Of a DNA stretch of 53,876 nt, positions 1 to 10,175 are shown in pieces. Both the position numbers and the translations under genes were made by a program. The notes under the pieces are model-generated. The model saw only the letters and a list, made by a program, of their open reading frames with translations. It searched no databases and had not been told where the DNA came from. Numbering within the stretch: the stretch's first letter is position 1; every line of letters begins with the position of its first letter. The DNA is from Methyloversatilis sp. (GTDB lineage: Bacteria > Pseudomonadota > Gammaproteobacteria > Burkholderiales > Rhodocyclaceae): the NCBI GenBank assembly GCA_017984755.1, contig JAGNYW010000018.1, forward strand, positions 1 to 53,876, written 5' to 3'.

Positions 1-125
1 CCACCGAACTTCTTCGACAGGATCGTCGTGATCGCTGCCGTCAGCGTCGTCTTGCCATGATCAACGTGACCAATCGTCCCCACATTCACGTGCGGCTTGG
101 TACGCTCAAACTTTCCCTTTGCCAT
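1..125 (-). CDS. tuf: Elongation factor Tu (5' part only; runs off the left edge)
   Basis: The first 41 codons of EF-Tu, the GTPase that brings aminoacyl-tRNA to the ribosome. The minus strand starts [20 protein letters not shown] and continues into the P-loop GHVDHGKT, which is the canonical N-terminus. A good ribosome-binding site (AAGGTGATC) lies just upstream of the ATG at 125. Only the start of the G domain is inside the window. The gene sits directly downstream of tRNA-Thr, the classic proteobacterial tRNA-tuf (tufB-type) arrangement, so it is probably co-transcribed with the three tRNAs from the promoter at 714-742. Confidence 0.97.
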   Translation of the reverse strand, partial: MAKGKFERTKPHVNVGTIGHVDHGKTTLTAAITTILSKKFG

Positions 126-212
126 TTTTGATCACCTTGGTTGCTAATTAGAGATCTGCGTCGAACCTCGACTGGCACCCCTGTACCGCACTGGTGCCGC
201 ACGCCAAAACCA

Positions 213-287
213 TGGTGCCCATGGGCAGGATTGAACTGCCGACCTCTCCCTTACCAAGGGAGTGCTCTGCCACTGAGCTACATGGGC
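213..287 (-). tRNA. tRNA-Thr (anticodon GGT)
   Basis: The minus strand folds as a full cloverleaf: acceptor GCCCATG paired with CATGGGC, T-loop GTTCAATCC, and anticodon stem CTCCC/GGGAG around loop TTGGTAA, giving anticodon GGT. The CCA end is encoded. It is the last tRNA before tuf in the Tyr-Gly-Thr-tuf transcript. Confidence 0.96.
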
Positions 288-373
288 ACAAAATCTGTAT
301 TGCGCACTACCCGTGCCACCCGGCGAAAACACCGTGAGCGACACCACAAACTGCTGCTACGTACTCGCATGCA

Positions 374-447
374 TGGAGCGGGAGACGGGAATCGAACCCG
401 CGTCATTAGCTTGGAAGGCTAGGGTTCTACCATTGAACTACTCCCGC
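374..447 (-). tRNA. tRNA-Gly (anticodon TCC)
   Basis: The minus strand gives acceptor GCGGGAG paired with CTCCCGC, a T-loop GTTCGATTC and the anticodon loop CTTCCAA (anticodon TCC). CCA is encoded. It is the middle tRNA of the Tyr-Gly-Thr-tuf operon. Confidence 0.96.
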
Positions 448-608
448 CCGACCACTCGCCAGAAGCGTTGCAACCATTGCCGAATTCTTCGCTGCTTGAC
501 TCAAAACAACGGAACGGCGTCCGCAGAGCCCGAATTCCGGCATACAACCCAGGCGCCAACAAATTGTTTTACTGTCGCCGACTCAAAACCCATTGAAACA
601 GCAGGTTA

Positions 609-693
<85 letters not shown>

Positions 694-713
694 GGCGACC
701 AGCGAAGCCCGCG

Positions 714-742
714 ATTATGGTGAGCGTTTCGCGGTCTGTCAA
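714..742 (-). promoter_or_regulatory. Sigma-70 promoter of the tRNA-Tyr/Gly/Thr-tuf operon
   Basis: On the minus strand TTGACA (742-737, perfect -35) is followed by a 17-nt spacer and CATAAT (719-714, -10). Transcription would start a few bases ahead of tRNA-Tyr (693). The -35 begins four bases after the bioD stop codon, so the biotin operon runs almost directly into this promoter with no obvious terminator between them. Confidence 0.88.
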
Positions 743-745
743 ACG

Positions 746-1459
746 CTATCGAGAAAATTCCTGCGAACGCAGCTGAAGGAGACCAAAGTCGAGCGCAGCA
801 GCAGCGACCATCGGATCCGGCACGATCATCCGCGGCACCACACCCAGAAGCGGCGCGTCAAGCCGGTCCTTCAGCGCATCGATGGCAGCATCCTGTTCAA
901 GCATGCCATCCGTCAGGCAATTGGCCACCCAGCCTGCCATCTTCAATCCGCGCGAGCGAACGGCCTCGGCGGTCAGCAGCGCATGGTTGATGCAGCCCAG
1001 CCGCAGACCAACCACCATGATCAGGGGCGCATCGAAATGCAGTGCCAGATCGGCGGTGGTGAAGTCATTCGCCAGCGGCACGACAAAACCGCCCACGCCC
1101 TCCACGACAACATGACCGGCGCGATCACACAGCAGACCAAAGGCGTCCGTCATCACGGCGCGATCGATCTTCCGGCCTTCGATTCTGGCTGCGATGTGTG
1201 GCGCAAGCGCAGGGCCGAACAGATACGGACTGGTCAGCGACCGGGGATGACCGGGTGCGCTGGCGGCTGCAAGCGCGTCGGCATCATCGTTGCGGAGCGC
1301 CCCGCCCTCATCGCGCCACGCACCCGACGCGACCGGTTTCATGCCGACAGCGTCAACGCCCCGAGCGCGGAGCGCATGGATGAGCGCACACGACACCAGT
1401 GTCTTTCCGACACCGGTATCGGTCCCGATCACAAAATGTGCATTGCCAGTCTTGATCAC
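746..1459 (-). CDS. bioD: Dethiobiotin synthetase
   Basis: ATP-dependent carboxylation of 7,8-diaminononanoate to dethiobiotin, the penultimate step of biotin synthesis; cytoplasmic. The protein (237 aa) has the BioD P-loop GTDTGVGKT at about residues 12-20, a KPVASGA segment and the VVEGVGGFVVP motif. I chose the GTG at 1459 because it overlaps the bioC stop by 4 nt (GTGA), matching the coupling at the other junctions, and leaves the usual short lead before the P-loop. An ATG at 1498 or 1483 in the same frame is possible but would overlap bioC more deeply. Last gene of bioAFHCD. Confidence 0.93.
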   Translation of the reverse strand: MIKTGNAHFVIGTDTGVGKTLVSCALIHALRARGVDAVGMKPVASGAWRDEGGALRNDDADALAAASAPGHPRSLTSPYLFGPALAPHIAARIEGRKIDRAVMTDAFGLLCDRAGHVVVEGVGGFVVPLANDFTTADLALHFDAPLIMVVGLRLGCINHALLTAEAVRSRGLKMAGWVANCLTDGMLEQDAAIDALKDRLDAPLLGVVPRMIVPDPMVAAAALDFGLLQLRSQEFSR

Positions 1460-2241
1460 CCTGCCGCCGGAGCCTTTCCACATTGCGCCACGACCCACGC
1501 TATTTCATATGTCAGCGGAAGACCTGCACTGCTTCGCGTCGACTCCAGACGGCGACACACCTCGTTCCACGCCGCCCGCCCCAGAACACCGCGCCGGCCA
1601 CGATCCGGTACGCGTGATGCCCCGATGTCACGGTTCGACTGCAGCAGGCTGCGGGCATCCGGAAAATATTCGATCCGGCAGGCCCTTGTGCATGCCTGTT
1701 CGGACAGACAGACGGAAGCCAACGCATCGGTGACCTCACGCAATTCGAGAAACTCGACGGTGTGGCGGTGAGTATCAGCCAATGCAAAGGCCGCATCGAT
1801 CTCGCGCAGCGTTCCCTTCAATACCGTCGCGAAGCAAAGCTGACCACCGGGGCGCAGGACACGTGCGCATTCGGCAAGCACCCTCGGCAGTTCACACCAT
1901 TGCAGCATGAGACTGGAAAAAATCAGATCGACCGTGTCATCGGCAAACGGCAGACGGTGTGCATCGGCGCAGAGGCGCGCTTGTCGTGCTGGATCTCCAT
2001 CGTGCATGGCAAGCATGGCCGGAGCGAAATCGGCCGACAGCAATTGTGCGCCGGGATAGCACGCCAGGAGGCCGGCGGATGCGAAGCCAGTGCCGCACCC
2101 GAGGTCGAGCACGCGGTCGGCCCGGCGCAACGGAAGCATTTCCAGCAGCCGATCGCTCACCTCGCGCTGCAGCGAAGCCGCCGCTTCGTAGCGCTGCGCC
2201 GCACGTGAAAAGGATCGCCTGACTGTCGCGCGCTCAACCAT
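1456..2241 (-). CDS. bioC: Malonyl-[ACP] O-methyltransferase
   Basis: SAM-dependent methylation of malonyl-ACP, which disguises it so fatty-acid synthesis can build the pimeloyl chain. The protein (261 aa) carries the class I methyltransferase motif VLDLGCGTG at about residues 44-52, an acidic loop after strand 2 (SADFAPAML) and a post-motif DLIFSSLMLQWC segment typical of BioC. The frame is open further upstream, but the ATG at 2241 overlaps the bioH stop by 8 nt and is followed at once by BioC-like RRSFSRAAQRYEAAA, so it is the likely start. It pairs with BioH, which removes the methyl group. Confidence 0.92.
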   Translation of the reverse strand: MVERATVRRSFSRAAQRYEAAASLQREVSDRLLEMLPLRRADRVLDLGCGTGFASAGLLACYPGAQLLSADFAPAMLAMHDGDPARQARLCADAHRLPFADDTVDLIFSSLMLQWCELPRVLAECARVLRPGGQLCFATVLKGTLREIDAAFALADTHRHTVEFLELREVTDALASVCLSEQACTRACRIEYFPDARSLLQSNRDIGASRVPDRGRRGVLGRAAWNEVCRRLESTRSSAGLPLTYEIAWVVAQCGKAPAAG

Positions 2242-2995
2242 CGCCGCTTGCCCACTCGCAGAGTTCGGACAGACCACCCTGCAGCCACGGCAGATGCGCA
2301 GCGCCAGGTACGCATACCCAGCACGCATTCACGATGCGGGCGGATGCTTCGGCAGAAGCCGCCGCGATCACGTGATCCTGCTCGCCGTGCAGATGCATGA
2401 CGTCGCACCGAAGCCCGGCAATCTCGGCGCGCAAATCCTGATCTCGGAGCCACTCGAGACCCTGCTTCAGCACATCCGGCGCGGGATCGGGCGCTGCGCC
2501 GATCAGCGCCGCCATCGCGGAGCGGACAGCGCGAGCGTCGATGTCACCCATGGTGGAGAGCGCGGCGAAACGCTTGCGCGCGGTCAGCGGATGTTCATCG
2601 ACATCCCCGGAAAACGCATCGAAACGCTCGCGTGTCATGCCGTACGGCCAGTCCGCCGTCTGAGTGAAGCGGGCGGATGCACCGATCAGCACCAGTCTGC
2701 GTGGCGGCACGCGAGCCGCCCAGGACATGGCCAGCAGGCCGCCGAGCGACCATCCGACCAGAACATCAACATCCTTTACCGCATGAATCAACCGCTCCAC
2801 GCAATCGTCGAAGCCCGAACACGTGCGATCGCGGTTGTGCCCGTAGCCGGGCAGATCGGGCTGCACGACACGGCATCGCTCACCCAGCGTCCGCACCAGC
2901 GGCGAAAGCAATCGACCGTCCCATCCCCAGCCGTGCAGCAGCGCAACGCGCGGGCCTGTCATGCCGGTGCTTGCGTACTCGAGTCGATCAGCCAT
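2234..2995 (-). CDS. bioH: Pimeloyl-[ACP] methyl ester carboxylesterase
   Basis: Alpha/beta hydrolase that cleaves the methyl ester of pimeloyl-ACP methyl ester, ending chain elongation in the BioC-BioH route. The protein (253 aa) shows the oxyanion HGWGWDG, nucleophile elbow GWSLGG (Ser about 83), an acid residue in LHGEQDHVI and the catalytic His in GAAHLPW. The start at 2995 (MADRLEYAST) overlaps the bioF stop by 8 nt (ATGGCTGA). A longer in-frame extension to 3055 exists but lies wholly inside bioF and looks like non-coding overlap. Its position inside the bio operon supports the BioH call over a general esterase. Confidence 0.9.
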   Translation of the reverse strand: MADRLEYASTGMTGPRVALLHGWGWDGRLLSPLVRTLGERCRVVQPDLPGYGHNRDRTCSGFDDCVERLIHAVKDVDVLVGWSLGGLLAMSWAARVPPRRLVLIGASARFTQTADWPYGMTRERFDAFSGDVDEHPLTARKRFAALSTMGDIDARAVRSAMAALIGAAPDPAPDVLKQGLEWLRDQDLRAEIAGLRCDVMHLHGEQDHVIAAASAEASARIVNACWVCVPGAAHLPWLQGGLSELCEWASGDG

Positions 2996-4142
2996 TGCCC
3001 GCCTCGACCAGAGCCGCGCAGAGCGCTGCGACATGCGATTCGTCATGCGCTGCACTCAGTGAAATGCGCAGACGCGCCGTCCCTTCCGGCACCGTCGGCG
3101 GACGGATCGCCGGTACCCACACGCCACGCGCCCTCAGCTGCCCGGACAACGCCAGCACGTCGGCGTTGCCCCCCACCAGAACGGGCTGAATGGCGGTGTC
3201 GGACGACATCAACGGCCAGCGCGCACCGGCCAGCGCCTGGCGCAACCGGGTGCGATGGGCAGCCAGCCTTTCGCGTCGGTCATCGCTCGACGCGATCACG
3301 CGGAGACTGGTCAGCAGTGCATGGGCGAGCGCCGCCGGCGAAGCCGTGGTGTAGCGATAAGTGCGGCCCGTCTGCATCACCCACTCGATCAGATCCGGAT
3401 CGCCTGCCACGAAAGCCCCTGCCACGCCCGCCGCCTTGCCCAGCGTGCCGATGTAGAGAATGCGCGGCGAGGCAATTCCACATGCCGACAACGCGCCACG
3501 ACCGTACTCGCCGAGCACACCGAAACCGTGCGCGTCGTCGACGATCAGCAGCGCATCGTGCCGCTCGCACAATTCGAGCAGACCCGCCAGCGGGGCGATG
3601 TCGCCGTCCATGCTGAACACCGCGTCGGTGACCACGATCTTCCTGCCCGATGCGCCTTCGAGCGCCCGCGCCGCCGCTGCCAGATCGTTGTGCGCATAAC
3701 GACGCAGCGTAGCGCGCGACAAAAGTGCCGCATCAACGAGCGAAGCATGATTCAGGCGGTCCGCCACGATGGTGTCGCCGCGTCCGGCAAACGCCGGCAG
3801 CACGGCCAGATTCGCCATATAGCCGGTGGACAGGAAAAGAGCCCGCGGCATGCCGACGAAGGCGGCGAGCGCTTCCTCGAGTTCCTCGTGCGGCCGCTGG
3901 TGTCCGCTCACCAGATGCGAGGCGCCCGCACCGGCACCCCAGCGTGACGCGCCTTCTCGCAGCGCCTCGACCACATCCGGGTGACCGGCCAGTCCAAGAT
4001 AGTCATTGCCGGCAAAGGCGATGAAGCGCTGTCCGTCAAGCACTGCCTCCGGGCCGCTGGCCGCATCGAGCACGACGCGCCGACGCAGCAGGTCTTCCGC
4101 CGCCAGCGCGTCAAGCCTCGCGCGGTAATCGTGTACGCTCAT
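2988..4142 (-). CDS. bioF: 8-amino-7-oxononanoate synthase
   Basis: PLP-dependent decarboxylative condensation of pimeloyl-ACP with L-alanine. The protein (384 aa, normal length) has the alpha-oxoamine synthase signatures: FAGNDYLGLAGHP near residue 43, GAGASHLVSGHQ, the DDAHGFGVLG motif and the PLP-binding lysine in IGTLGKAAG (Lys about 236). Its ATG overlaps the bioA stop by 4 nt (ATGA), so it is translationally coupled to bioA. Confidence 0.96.
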   Translation of the reverse strand: MSVHDYRARLDALAAEDLLRRRVVLDAASGPEAVLDGQRFIAFAGNDYLGLAGHPDVVEALREGASRWGAGAGASHLVSGHQRPHEELEEALAAFVGMPRALFLSTGYMANLAVLPAFAGRGDTIVADRLNHASLVDAALLSRATLRRYAHNDLAAAARALEGASGRKIVVTDAVFSMDGDIAPLAGLLELCERHDALLIVDDAHGFGVLGEYGRGALSACGIASPRILYIGTLGKAAGVAGAFVAGDPDLIEWVMQTGRTYRYTTASPAALAHALLTSLRVIASSDDRRERLAAHRTRLRQALAGARWPLMSSDTAIQPVLVGGNADVLALSGQLRARGVWVPAIRPPTVPEGTARLRISLSAAHDESHVAALCAALVEAGNG

Positions 4143-5452
4143 GCCAGCGCAGCATCCAGAGCAGCCAGAGCGCCTTCGGCCAGCAGCGTGGTTTCGCTGT
4201 CGTCGAGCACATACGGAGGCATGAAATAGAGCGTGTTCCCGATCGGGCGCAGCAGCACTTCGCGCGACAGCGCCTCGCGATAGTAGCGGCGGCTGAAGTC
4301 CGGCTGCGCCGTATCGACATCGAGCGCCCAGATCATGCCGGCGCTGCGGAAATTGCGGGCTGCCGGATGCCTTGCCAGCGGCTTCAGCAGGTCGGTGAAG
4401 CGCTGCGCCCAGACTCGATTGCGGATCAGGATGTCCTGTTGCGCGAACAGCTCCAGCGTGGCCAGCGCAGCCCGGCAGGCGAGCGGATTGCCGGTGTAGG
4501 AATGCGAATGCAGGAAGCCTCGGGCCATGCTGTCGTCCAGAAAGGCATCGAACACGAACGGTTTCGACAGCACAACGGACAGCGGCAGCGTGCCTCCTGT
4601 GATGCCCTTCGACAGGCAGATGAAATCAGGCCAGCCCCCGCCCCCCTCATCAAGTGACTGTTCGGATGCAAAGAAGGTACCGGTGCGGCCGCAACCGACC
4701 GCAATCTCGTCGGCGATAAGGTGTACATCATGGTGATCGCACAACCGGCGCACGGCGCGCATCCATGACGCATCGTGCATCGTCATGCCACCGGCGCACT
4801 GCACGCGGGGTTCGATGATGAGCGCGGCAATTCGGTCGTGGTTGATGGCGAGAAAATCTCCGAGCGCACCGAGCGCCTCCGTTTCACCGCCATCGGTCGG
4901 ACTGGGAAGCACGTGCGCGCCACGCACCATGGGCGCGTAGGCGTCGCGGAACAGCGCGACATCGGTCACCGCAAGCGCACCGACGGTTTCACCGTGATAG
5001 CTGCCGGCGAAACACACGAATTCGTTCTTGCCGGAACGGCCGCTGTTGCGCCAGAAGTGCAGCGACATCTTGAGCGCGATTTCGGTGGCGGATGCACCGT
5101 CCGAAGCGTAGAACGCATGACCGAGCTGACCGCCGGTCAGCGCCGACAGGCGCTCCGAAAGCGCGACCACCGGCTCATGAGTGAAGCCGGCGAGCATCAC
5201 GTGATCCAGCGTATCGAGCTGATCGCGCAACGCTGCGACGATGTGCGGGTGACTGTGGCCGAACAGATTGGTCCACCACGAACTGATGCCGTCGAGGTAG
5301 CGCCGGCCGTCCGGCGCATGCAGCCACGCCCCGCTCGCCCGGGCGACGGCGAGCAGCGGCAGCGACTGGTCGGCATGCCACTGCATCTGGGTGCATGGAT
5401 GCCAGACGGCGGCGAGACTGCGGGAAACAAGCGATGGATCGGGAACGGACAC
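4139..5452 (-). CDS. bioA: Adenosylmethionine--8-amino-7-oxononanoate aminotransferase
   Basis: Class III aminotransferase converting KAPA to 7,8-diaminononanoate with SAM as amino donor. The protein (437 aa) shows the BioA hallmarks WHPCTQMQ near the N-terminus, DGISSWWTNLFGH, and the PLP lysine in LSKGITGGTLPLS (Lys about 282). It is first in a five-gene operon bioA-F-H-C-D with overlapping junctions throughout. A -10-like TAGAAT on the minus strand at 5510-5505 could serve its promoter. bioB, the last step of the pathway, is absent from this window and must lie elsewhere. Confidence 0.96.
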   Translation of the reverse strand: MSVPDPSLVSRSLAAVWHPCTQMQWHADQSLPLLAVARASGAWLHAPDGRRYLDGISSWWTNLFGHSHPHIVAALRDQLDTLDHVMLAGFTHEPVVALSERLSALTGGQLGHAFYASDGASATEIALKMSLHFWRNSGRSGKNEFVCFAGSYHGETVGALAVTDVALFRDAYAPMVRGAHVLPSPTDGGETEALGALGDFLAINHDRIAALIIEPRVQCAGGMTMHDASWMRAVRRLCDHHDVHLIADEIAVGCGRTGTFFASEQSLDEGGGGWPDFICLSKGITGGTLPLSVVLSKPFVFDAFLDDSMARGFLHSHSYTGNPLACRAALATLELFAQQDILIRNRVWAQRFTDLLKPLARHPAARNFRSAGMIWALDVDTAQPDFSRRYYREALSREVLLRPIGNTLYFMPPYVLDDSETTLLAEGALAALDAALA

Positions 5453-5504
5453 AGGCAGATACCGGCAGGGCGCCCGCAGGCAATGCGGACGCTTCGAAGA
5501 CGAT

Positions 5505-5510
5505 ATTCTA
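5505..5510 (-). promoter_or_regulatory. Possible -10 box for the bioAFHCD operon
   Basis: TAGAAT reads on the minus strand about 52 nt upstream of the bioA ATG. No good -35 is visible: the expected position falls in the GC-rich hairpin at 5516-5539. An activator or a weak promoter would be needed, so this is only a candidate. Confidence 0.3.
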
Positions 5511-5515
5511 ACCGG

Positions 5516-5539
5516 CCGCCCGGCAGTGCTGCCGGGCGG
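5516..5539 (-). terminator. Hairpin between the flavoprotein gene and bioA
   Basis: CCGCCCGGCA and TGCCGGGCGG form a perfect 10-bp stem around GTGC, 24 nt past the stop of the dehydrogenase gene (minus strand). There is no clear T-tract, so an intrinsic terminator is plausible rather than shown. Confidence 0.45.
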
Positions 5540-5563
5540 TCATCGGCTGGTCACGCGGTGTGC

Positions 5564-6964
<1,401 letters not shown>

Positions 6965-6985
6965 GTCGCTCTCCTGTTATGCCAC

Positions 6986-7047
6986 GATCAGGCATGCGCA
7001 CCTGGCAATGCGCAGGCCTGATCGCACGGCAGCGGGTGCTGCCGTGC
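6986..7047 (-). other. Two back-to-back hairpins between prx-grx and the dehydrogenase gene
   Basis: GCACGGCAGC/GCTGCCGTGC is a perfect 10-bp stem (7024-7033 with 7038-7047), abutting a second inverted repeat GATCAGGC/GCCTGATC (6986-6993 with 7016-7023). Both lie between the peroxiredoxin stop (7066) and the downstream ATG (6964). Neither has a T-tract. They could partially terminate or protect the upstream transcript. Confidence 0.5.
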
Positions 7048-7065
7048 TTCCTGCTCATGCAGAAC

Positions 7066-7800
7066 CTATCGCGCGGCCCACTTTTCAAGGTCTTCCCAGC
7101 CACCGATATGCTGGCCGTTGATGAATACCTGCGGCACCGTCTTCGCACCGGCAATGGCGCCGAGCGAACGCGAACGCTCGGTGTGCGGCAGGTTGATCTC
7201 CGCGTAGTGGTAGCCGCGTTCGGTCAGCAATGCCTTGGCCTTGGCGCAGAAGGCGCAACCTTCGCGCGTCAGGATGGCGACCTGGTCCGGCTTCTTCGCG
7301 TTCGGATTGATGAAGTTGAGCATCGTGTCGGCGTCCGACACCTTGAACGGATCCCCCGGCTCATCCGGTTCAGAAAAGATCTTCTGCACCACGCCGTCCT
7401 TCACCAGCATCGAATAGCGCCAGCTGCGCTTGCCGAAGCCGATATCCGACTTGTCGACCAGCATGCCCATGCCTTCGGTGAACTCTCCGTTGCCATCGGG
7501 CACCAGCGTCACGTTGTCGGCCTCCTGATCCTTGGCCCATTCGTTCATCACGAACGTGTCGTTGACGGAGATGCACACGATGTTGTCGACACCGTTGGCG
7601 GCAAACACCGGGGCGAGCTCGTTGTAACGCGGCAGGTGGGTCGACGAGCAGGTCGGGGTGAAGGCGCCCGGAAGCGAGAAGACCACGACAGTCTTGCCCT
7701 TGAACAGATCGTCGGTCGTGACGTTCGTCCATTCGTTGTTGGCGCGAACCCGGAAAGTGACGTTCGGTACGCGCTTGCCTTCGTGATTGTGCTGGCTCAT
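7066..7800 (-). CDS. Hybrid peroxiredoxin-glutaredoxin
   Basis: Glutathione-dependent peroxidase that reduces H2O2 and organic peroxides using its own fused glutaredoxin. The 244-aa protein has a Prx5-type domain (about 1-165; PGAFTPTC with peroxidatic Cys about 51) and a C-terminal glutaredoxin (about 172-244) with CAFC at 182-185 and [14 protein letters not shown]. The ATG at 7800 has a strong AAGGA site upstream, so I prefer it to a longer in-frame start at 7896. It is divergent from oxyR with a 199-bp shared control region, the usual arrangement for an OxyR-regulated peroxidase. Confidence 0.95.
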   Translation of the reverse strand: MSQHNHEGKRVPNVTFRVRANNEWTNVTTDDLFKGKTVVVFSLPGAFTPTCSSTHLPRYNELAPVFAANGVDNIVCISVNDTFVMNEWAKDQEADNVTLVPDGNGEFTEGMGMLVDKSDIGFGKRSWRYSMLVKDGVVQKIFSEPDEPGDPFKVSDADTMLNFINPNAKKPDQVAILTREGCAFCAKAKALLTERGYHYAEINLPHTERSRSLGAIAGAKTVPQVFINGQHIGGWEDLEKWAAR

Positions 7801-7929
7801 TTCTATTCCTTTCGTTGGATGGACTCTTGAAGTCAGGAGATGTGCTGTTCGTTTGAAGCGATTCAACGCATCGACGGATTGCATTCTGGGCACCACGCAA
7901 ATAATCGTCCAATGGATTAATATTGTCTT

Positions 7930-7952
7930 GTTGATCGATTTTTCCGATCAAC
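7930..7952. promoter_or_regulatory. Inverted repeat in the oxyR / peroxiredoxin intergenic region (candidate OxyR operator)
   Basis: GTTGATCG (7930-7937) and CGATCAAC (7945-7952) are perfect 8-bp arms separated by 7 nt in an AT-rich stretch between the divergent genes. LysR-type regulators bind such dyads, and OxyR contacts elements spaced by about 7 nt. The bases do not match the enteric ATAG/CTAT consensus, so assignment to OxyR is inference from position. Confidence 0.5.
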
Positions 7953-7999
7953 ACTTCAAGAATGCGTCCGACAAAGTCTTCACGGAAAGTACGTACGGA

Positions 8000-8926
8000 A
8001 TGTCAGCCCTGCCCTCGCTGCGACAATTGCGTTACCTCATTGCCGTTTCCGAAAAACTCAATTTCACCCAGGCCGCCGAATCGTGTTTCGTCACGCAATC
8101 CACGCTGTCCGCGGGCATCAAGGAACTCGAGGCGACCATCGGTGCGCACCTGGTGGAGCGCGAACGCCATTCAGTCGTGATGACACCGATCGGCATCGAA
8201 GTGGTGCAGCGCGCACGCGGGCTGCTGGCAGAAGCCGAAGATCTCGGCGAATGGGCGCGCAGCGCCGCGAAACCGATGAGCGGCCTGCTGCGGCTGGGCG
8301 TGATACCGACGATCGCGCCGTTCGTACTGCCGACCGTGCTGCCGGCCCTGCGCGAGCGCTACCCCGAACTCAAGCTGGCGCTGCGCGAAGACCTCACAGG
8401 ACATCTTCTACCCCGTCTGACCTCCGGGCAGATAGATTTCGCTCTGATCGCCCTGCCCTTCGATACCGGCTCCCTGCAGGTGAAGCCGCTTTTCGACGAG
8501 GAGCTGAAGCTGATCGCACCGGCCGACCGGGCATCCGAAATGCCGCGCGAAATACGCGACCTTGATCCGGACGAGCTGCTGCTGCTTGAAGAAGGACACT
8601 GTCTGCGCGGCCACACGCTCGCCGGCTGCGGACTGGCGGAGCCGCGCTTCCGCGGCATGGAGGCGACCAGCCTGTTCACGCTGGCGCAGATGGTCGAAGG
8701 CGGGCTGGGCATGGCGCTGCTGCCCGACATGACTTTGCGTTCCGGCCTGATTTCGCACATGAAACTGGTGTCGCACCGCTTCTCCGAGCCGCGCCCGCAC
8801 CGTACCATTGCACTGGTCGCACGCAGTTCCAACGCACGCCGGGAATGCTTTGATCGCATCGGTGAACTGATCGCCGCACAGGCACGGATACCGTCGTCGG
8901 CATCCCCGGACGGAACCGGCGCCTGA
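8000..8926 (+). CDS. oxyR: Hydrogen-peroxide-sensing LysR-type regulator
   Basis: Transcription factor activated by disulphide formation. The 308-aa protein has an N-terminal winged HTH (LRQLRYLIAVSEKLNFTQAA) and a LysR effector domain. The decisive feature is Cys 201 and Cys 210 in GHCLRGHTLAGC, with the same nine-residue spacing as the sensing cysteines Cys199/Cys208 of E. coli OxyR. I chose the ATG at 8000 because it begins MSALPSLRQL right before the HTH; the frame extends upstream but that part has no LysR similarity. Neighbours are peroxiredoxin-glutaredoxin (divergent) and dps (45 bp downstream), both expected targets. Confidence 0.94.
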   Translation: MSALPSLRQLRYLIAVSEKLNFTQAAESCFVTQSTLSAGIKELEATIGAHLVERERHSVVMTPIGIEVVQRARGLLAEAEDLGEWARSAAKPMSGLLRLGVIPTIAPFVLPTVLPALRERYPELKLALREDLTGHLLPRLTSGQIDFALIALPFDTGSLQVKPLFDEELKLIAPADRASEMPREIRDLDPDELLLLEEGHCLRGHTLAGCGLAEPRFRGMEATSLFTLAQMVEGGLGMALLPDMTLRSGLISHMKLVSHRFSEPRPHRTIALVARSSNARRECFDRIGELIAAQARIPSSASPDGTGA

Positions 8927-8971
8927 CGTACGCACTCACACTGTCGTGTCCAACAAAGAGGGAGAGATCGC

Positions 8972-9445
8972 ATGAGCAACATCAACATCGGCATATCCGA
9001 AGAGAATCGCCGCGCCATTGCAGACGGCCTGTCGCGCCTGCTGGCTGATTCCTACACGCTTTACCTGACCACGCACAACTTTCACTGGAACGTGACCGGG
9101 CCCATGTTCAACACGCTGCACCTCATGTTCGAGGCGCAGTACACCGAACTCGCACTGGCCGTGGATCTGGTCGCCGAGCGCATCCGCGCGCTGGGCTACC
9201 CGGCACCGGGCACCTACTCGGCGTACGCGAAGCTCACGTCGATCAAGGAACCGCAAGGCGTGCCGTCAGCCACCGACATGATCCGTCAGCTGGTCGAGGG
9301 GCAGGAGGCGGTGACACGCACCGCACGCAGCATTTTCCCGGCCGTCGAGGCCGCCCGTGACGAGCCGACTGCGGACCTGCTCACGCAGCGCATGCAGGTG
9401 CACGAAAAGAACGCCTGGATGCTGCGCAGCCTGCTCGAAAGCTGA
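8972..9445 (+). CDS. dps: Dps/ferritin-like DNA-protecting protein
   Basis: Iron-storing mini-ferritin that oxidises Fe(II) with H2O2 and can coat DNA. The 157-aa protein is a four-helix ferritin-like fold with the Dps ferroxidase signature [20 protein letters not shown] followed by [12 protein letters not shown] clear GAGGGAGAG ribosome site precedes the ATG. It lies 45 nt after oxyR on the same strand, so co-transcription or OxyR control is likely, and it ends in an intrinsic terminator. Confidence 0.95.
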   Translation: MSNINIGISEENRRAIADGLSRLLADSYTLYLTTHNFHWNVTGPMFNTLHLMFEAQYTELALAVDLVAERIRALGYPAPGTYSAYAKLTSIKEPQGVPSATDMIRQLVEGQEAVTRTARSIFPAVEAARDEPTADLLTQRMQVHEKNAWMLRSLLES

Positions 9446-9464
9446 GCCCGCGGCACGTCGTCCG

Positions 9465-9489
9465 AACCGGCCCGCAGGGGGCCGGTTTT
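9465..9489 (+). terminator. Rho-independent terminator after dps
   Basis: AACCGGCCC (9465-9473) pairs with GGGCCGGTT (9479-9487) around a short loop and runs into TTTT, 20 nt after the dps stop. It abuts the stop of the convergent PAP2 gene. Confidence 0.8.
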
Positions 9490-10175
9490 CATTCAGGCAC
9501 GCGCTTGCGCGAGAGGATCAGCGCGGCGGCGAGCGCCACCAGCGAACAGACCGCTGCGCTGAGCAGGATGTGCGACAGGAAGTGGGCACCGCGCGCGATC
9601 TGCACCGCACCGGCGAAAAGACCGAGCCCCAGCGTCCCTGCGAGCGCGGCCTTGCGAGCGCGGACGCTCAGCACGGGCAGCGCAGCGAGCCACATGAATG
9701 CGCCTGCAGCATGACCGCTGGGCAGGCAATGGCCCGGACCTGGATGCGCGGGCAGCGCATCGAACAGGCGATAGAACTGCGCGGTCCCGCCGAAACCCGC
9801 GAGATGCCACGGACAGCTGTGTTCCGACATGGCGCGCAGCAGATTCACCGCGAGAACGGCTGCGAGCGACACGCCTGCCACGAACCCGAAGCGCCGGCGC
9901 AACAGCAGCCGGCCGCGCTCGCGCAGACGCAGGAACACCCATCCCGACACCAACAGCATCCAGCCGACGACCGACATCCACTTGACGCCGTCGTGCAGCA
10001 GCATCGACCCGATTCCGTCACGGCGCAACGGAAATCCTCCGCCGGACGGATCGTGAAGCAGCGTAGTCAGCCAGAGATCGAAACCGCTCCAGCGATTGCT
10101 CCACAGTGCAAATACGACGCTGGCCAGTGCCACCGCCATGAGGTCCGCATTGCGCTTCAGACCGGCGGAAATCAA
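9489..10175 (-). CDS. PAP2-family membrane phosphatase
   Basis: Integral-membrane acid phosphatase of the PAP2 superfamily, which removes phosphate from lipids such as lipid A, phosphatidylglycerol phosphate or undecaprenyl pyrophosphate. The 228-aa protein has about six hydrophobic segments, the PSGH motif at 152-155 and the third motif ARGAHFLSH at 194-202. The first motif is atypical (EHSCPWHL instead of K-x6-RP), as in some PAP2 subgroups. Its start overlaps the stop of the LTA-synthase-like gene by 4 nt, so the two enzymes are coupled and probably act on the same phospho-group chemistry of the envelope. The substrate is not determinable here. Confidence 0.85.
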   Translation of the reverse strand: MISAGLKRNADLMAVALASVVFALWSNRWSGFDLWLTTLLHDPSGGGFPLRRDGIGSMLLHDGVKWMSVVGWMLLVSGWVFLRLRERGRLLLRRRFGFVAGVSLAAVLAVNLLRAMSEHSCPWHLAGFGGTAQFYRLFDALPAHPGPGHCLPSGHAAGAFMWLAALPVLSVRARKAALAGTLGLGLFAGAVQIARGAHFLSHILLSAAVCSLVALAAALILSRKRVPE

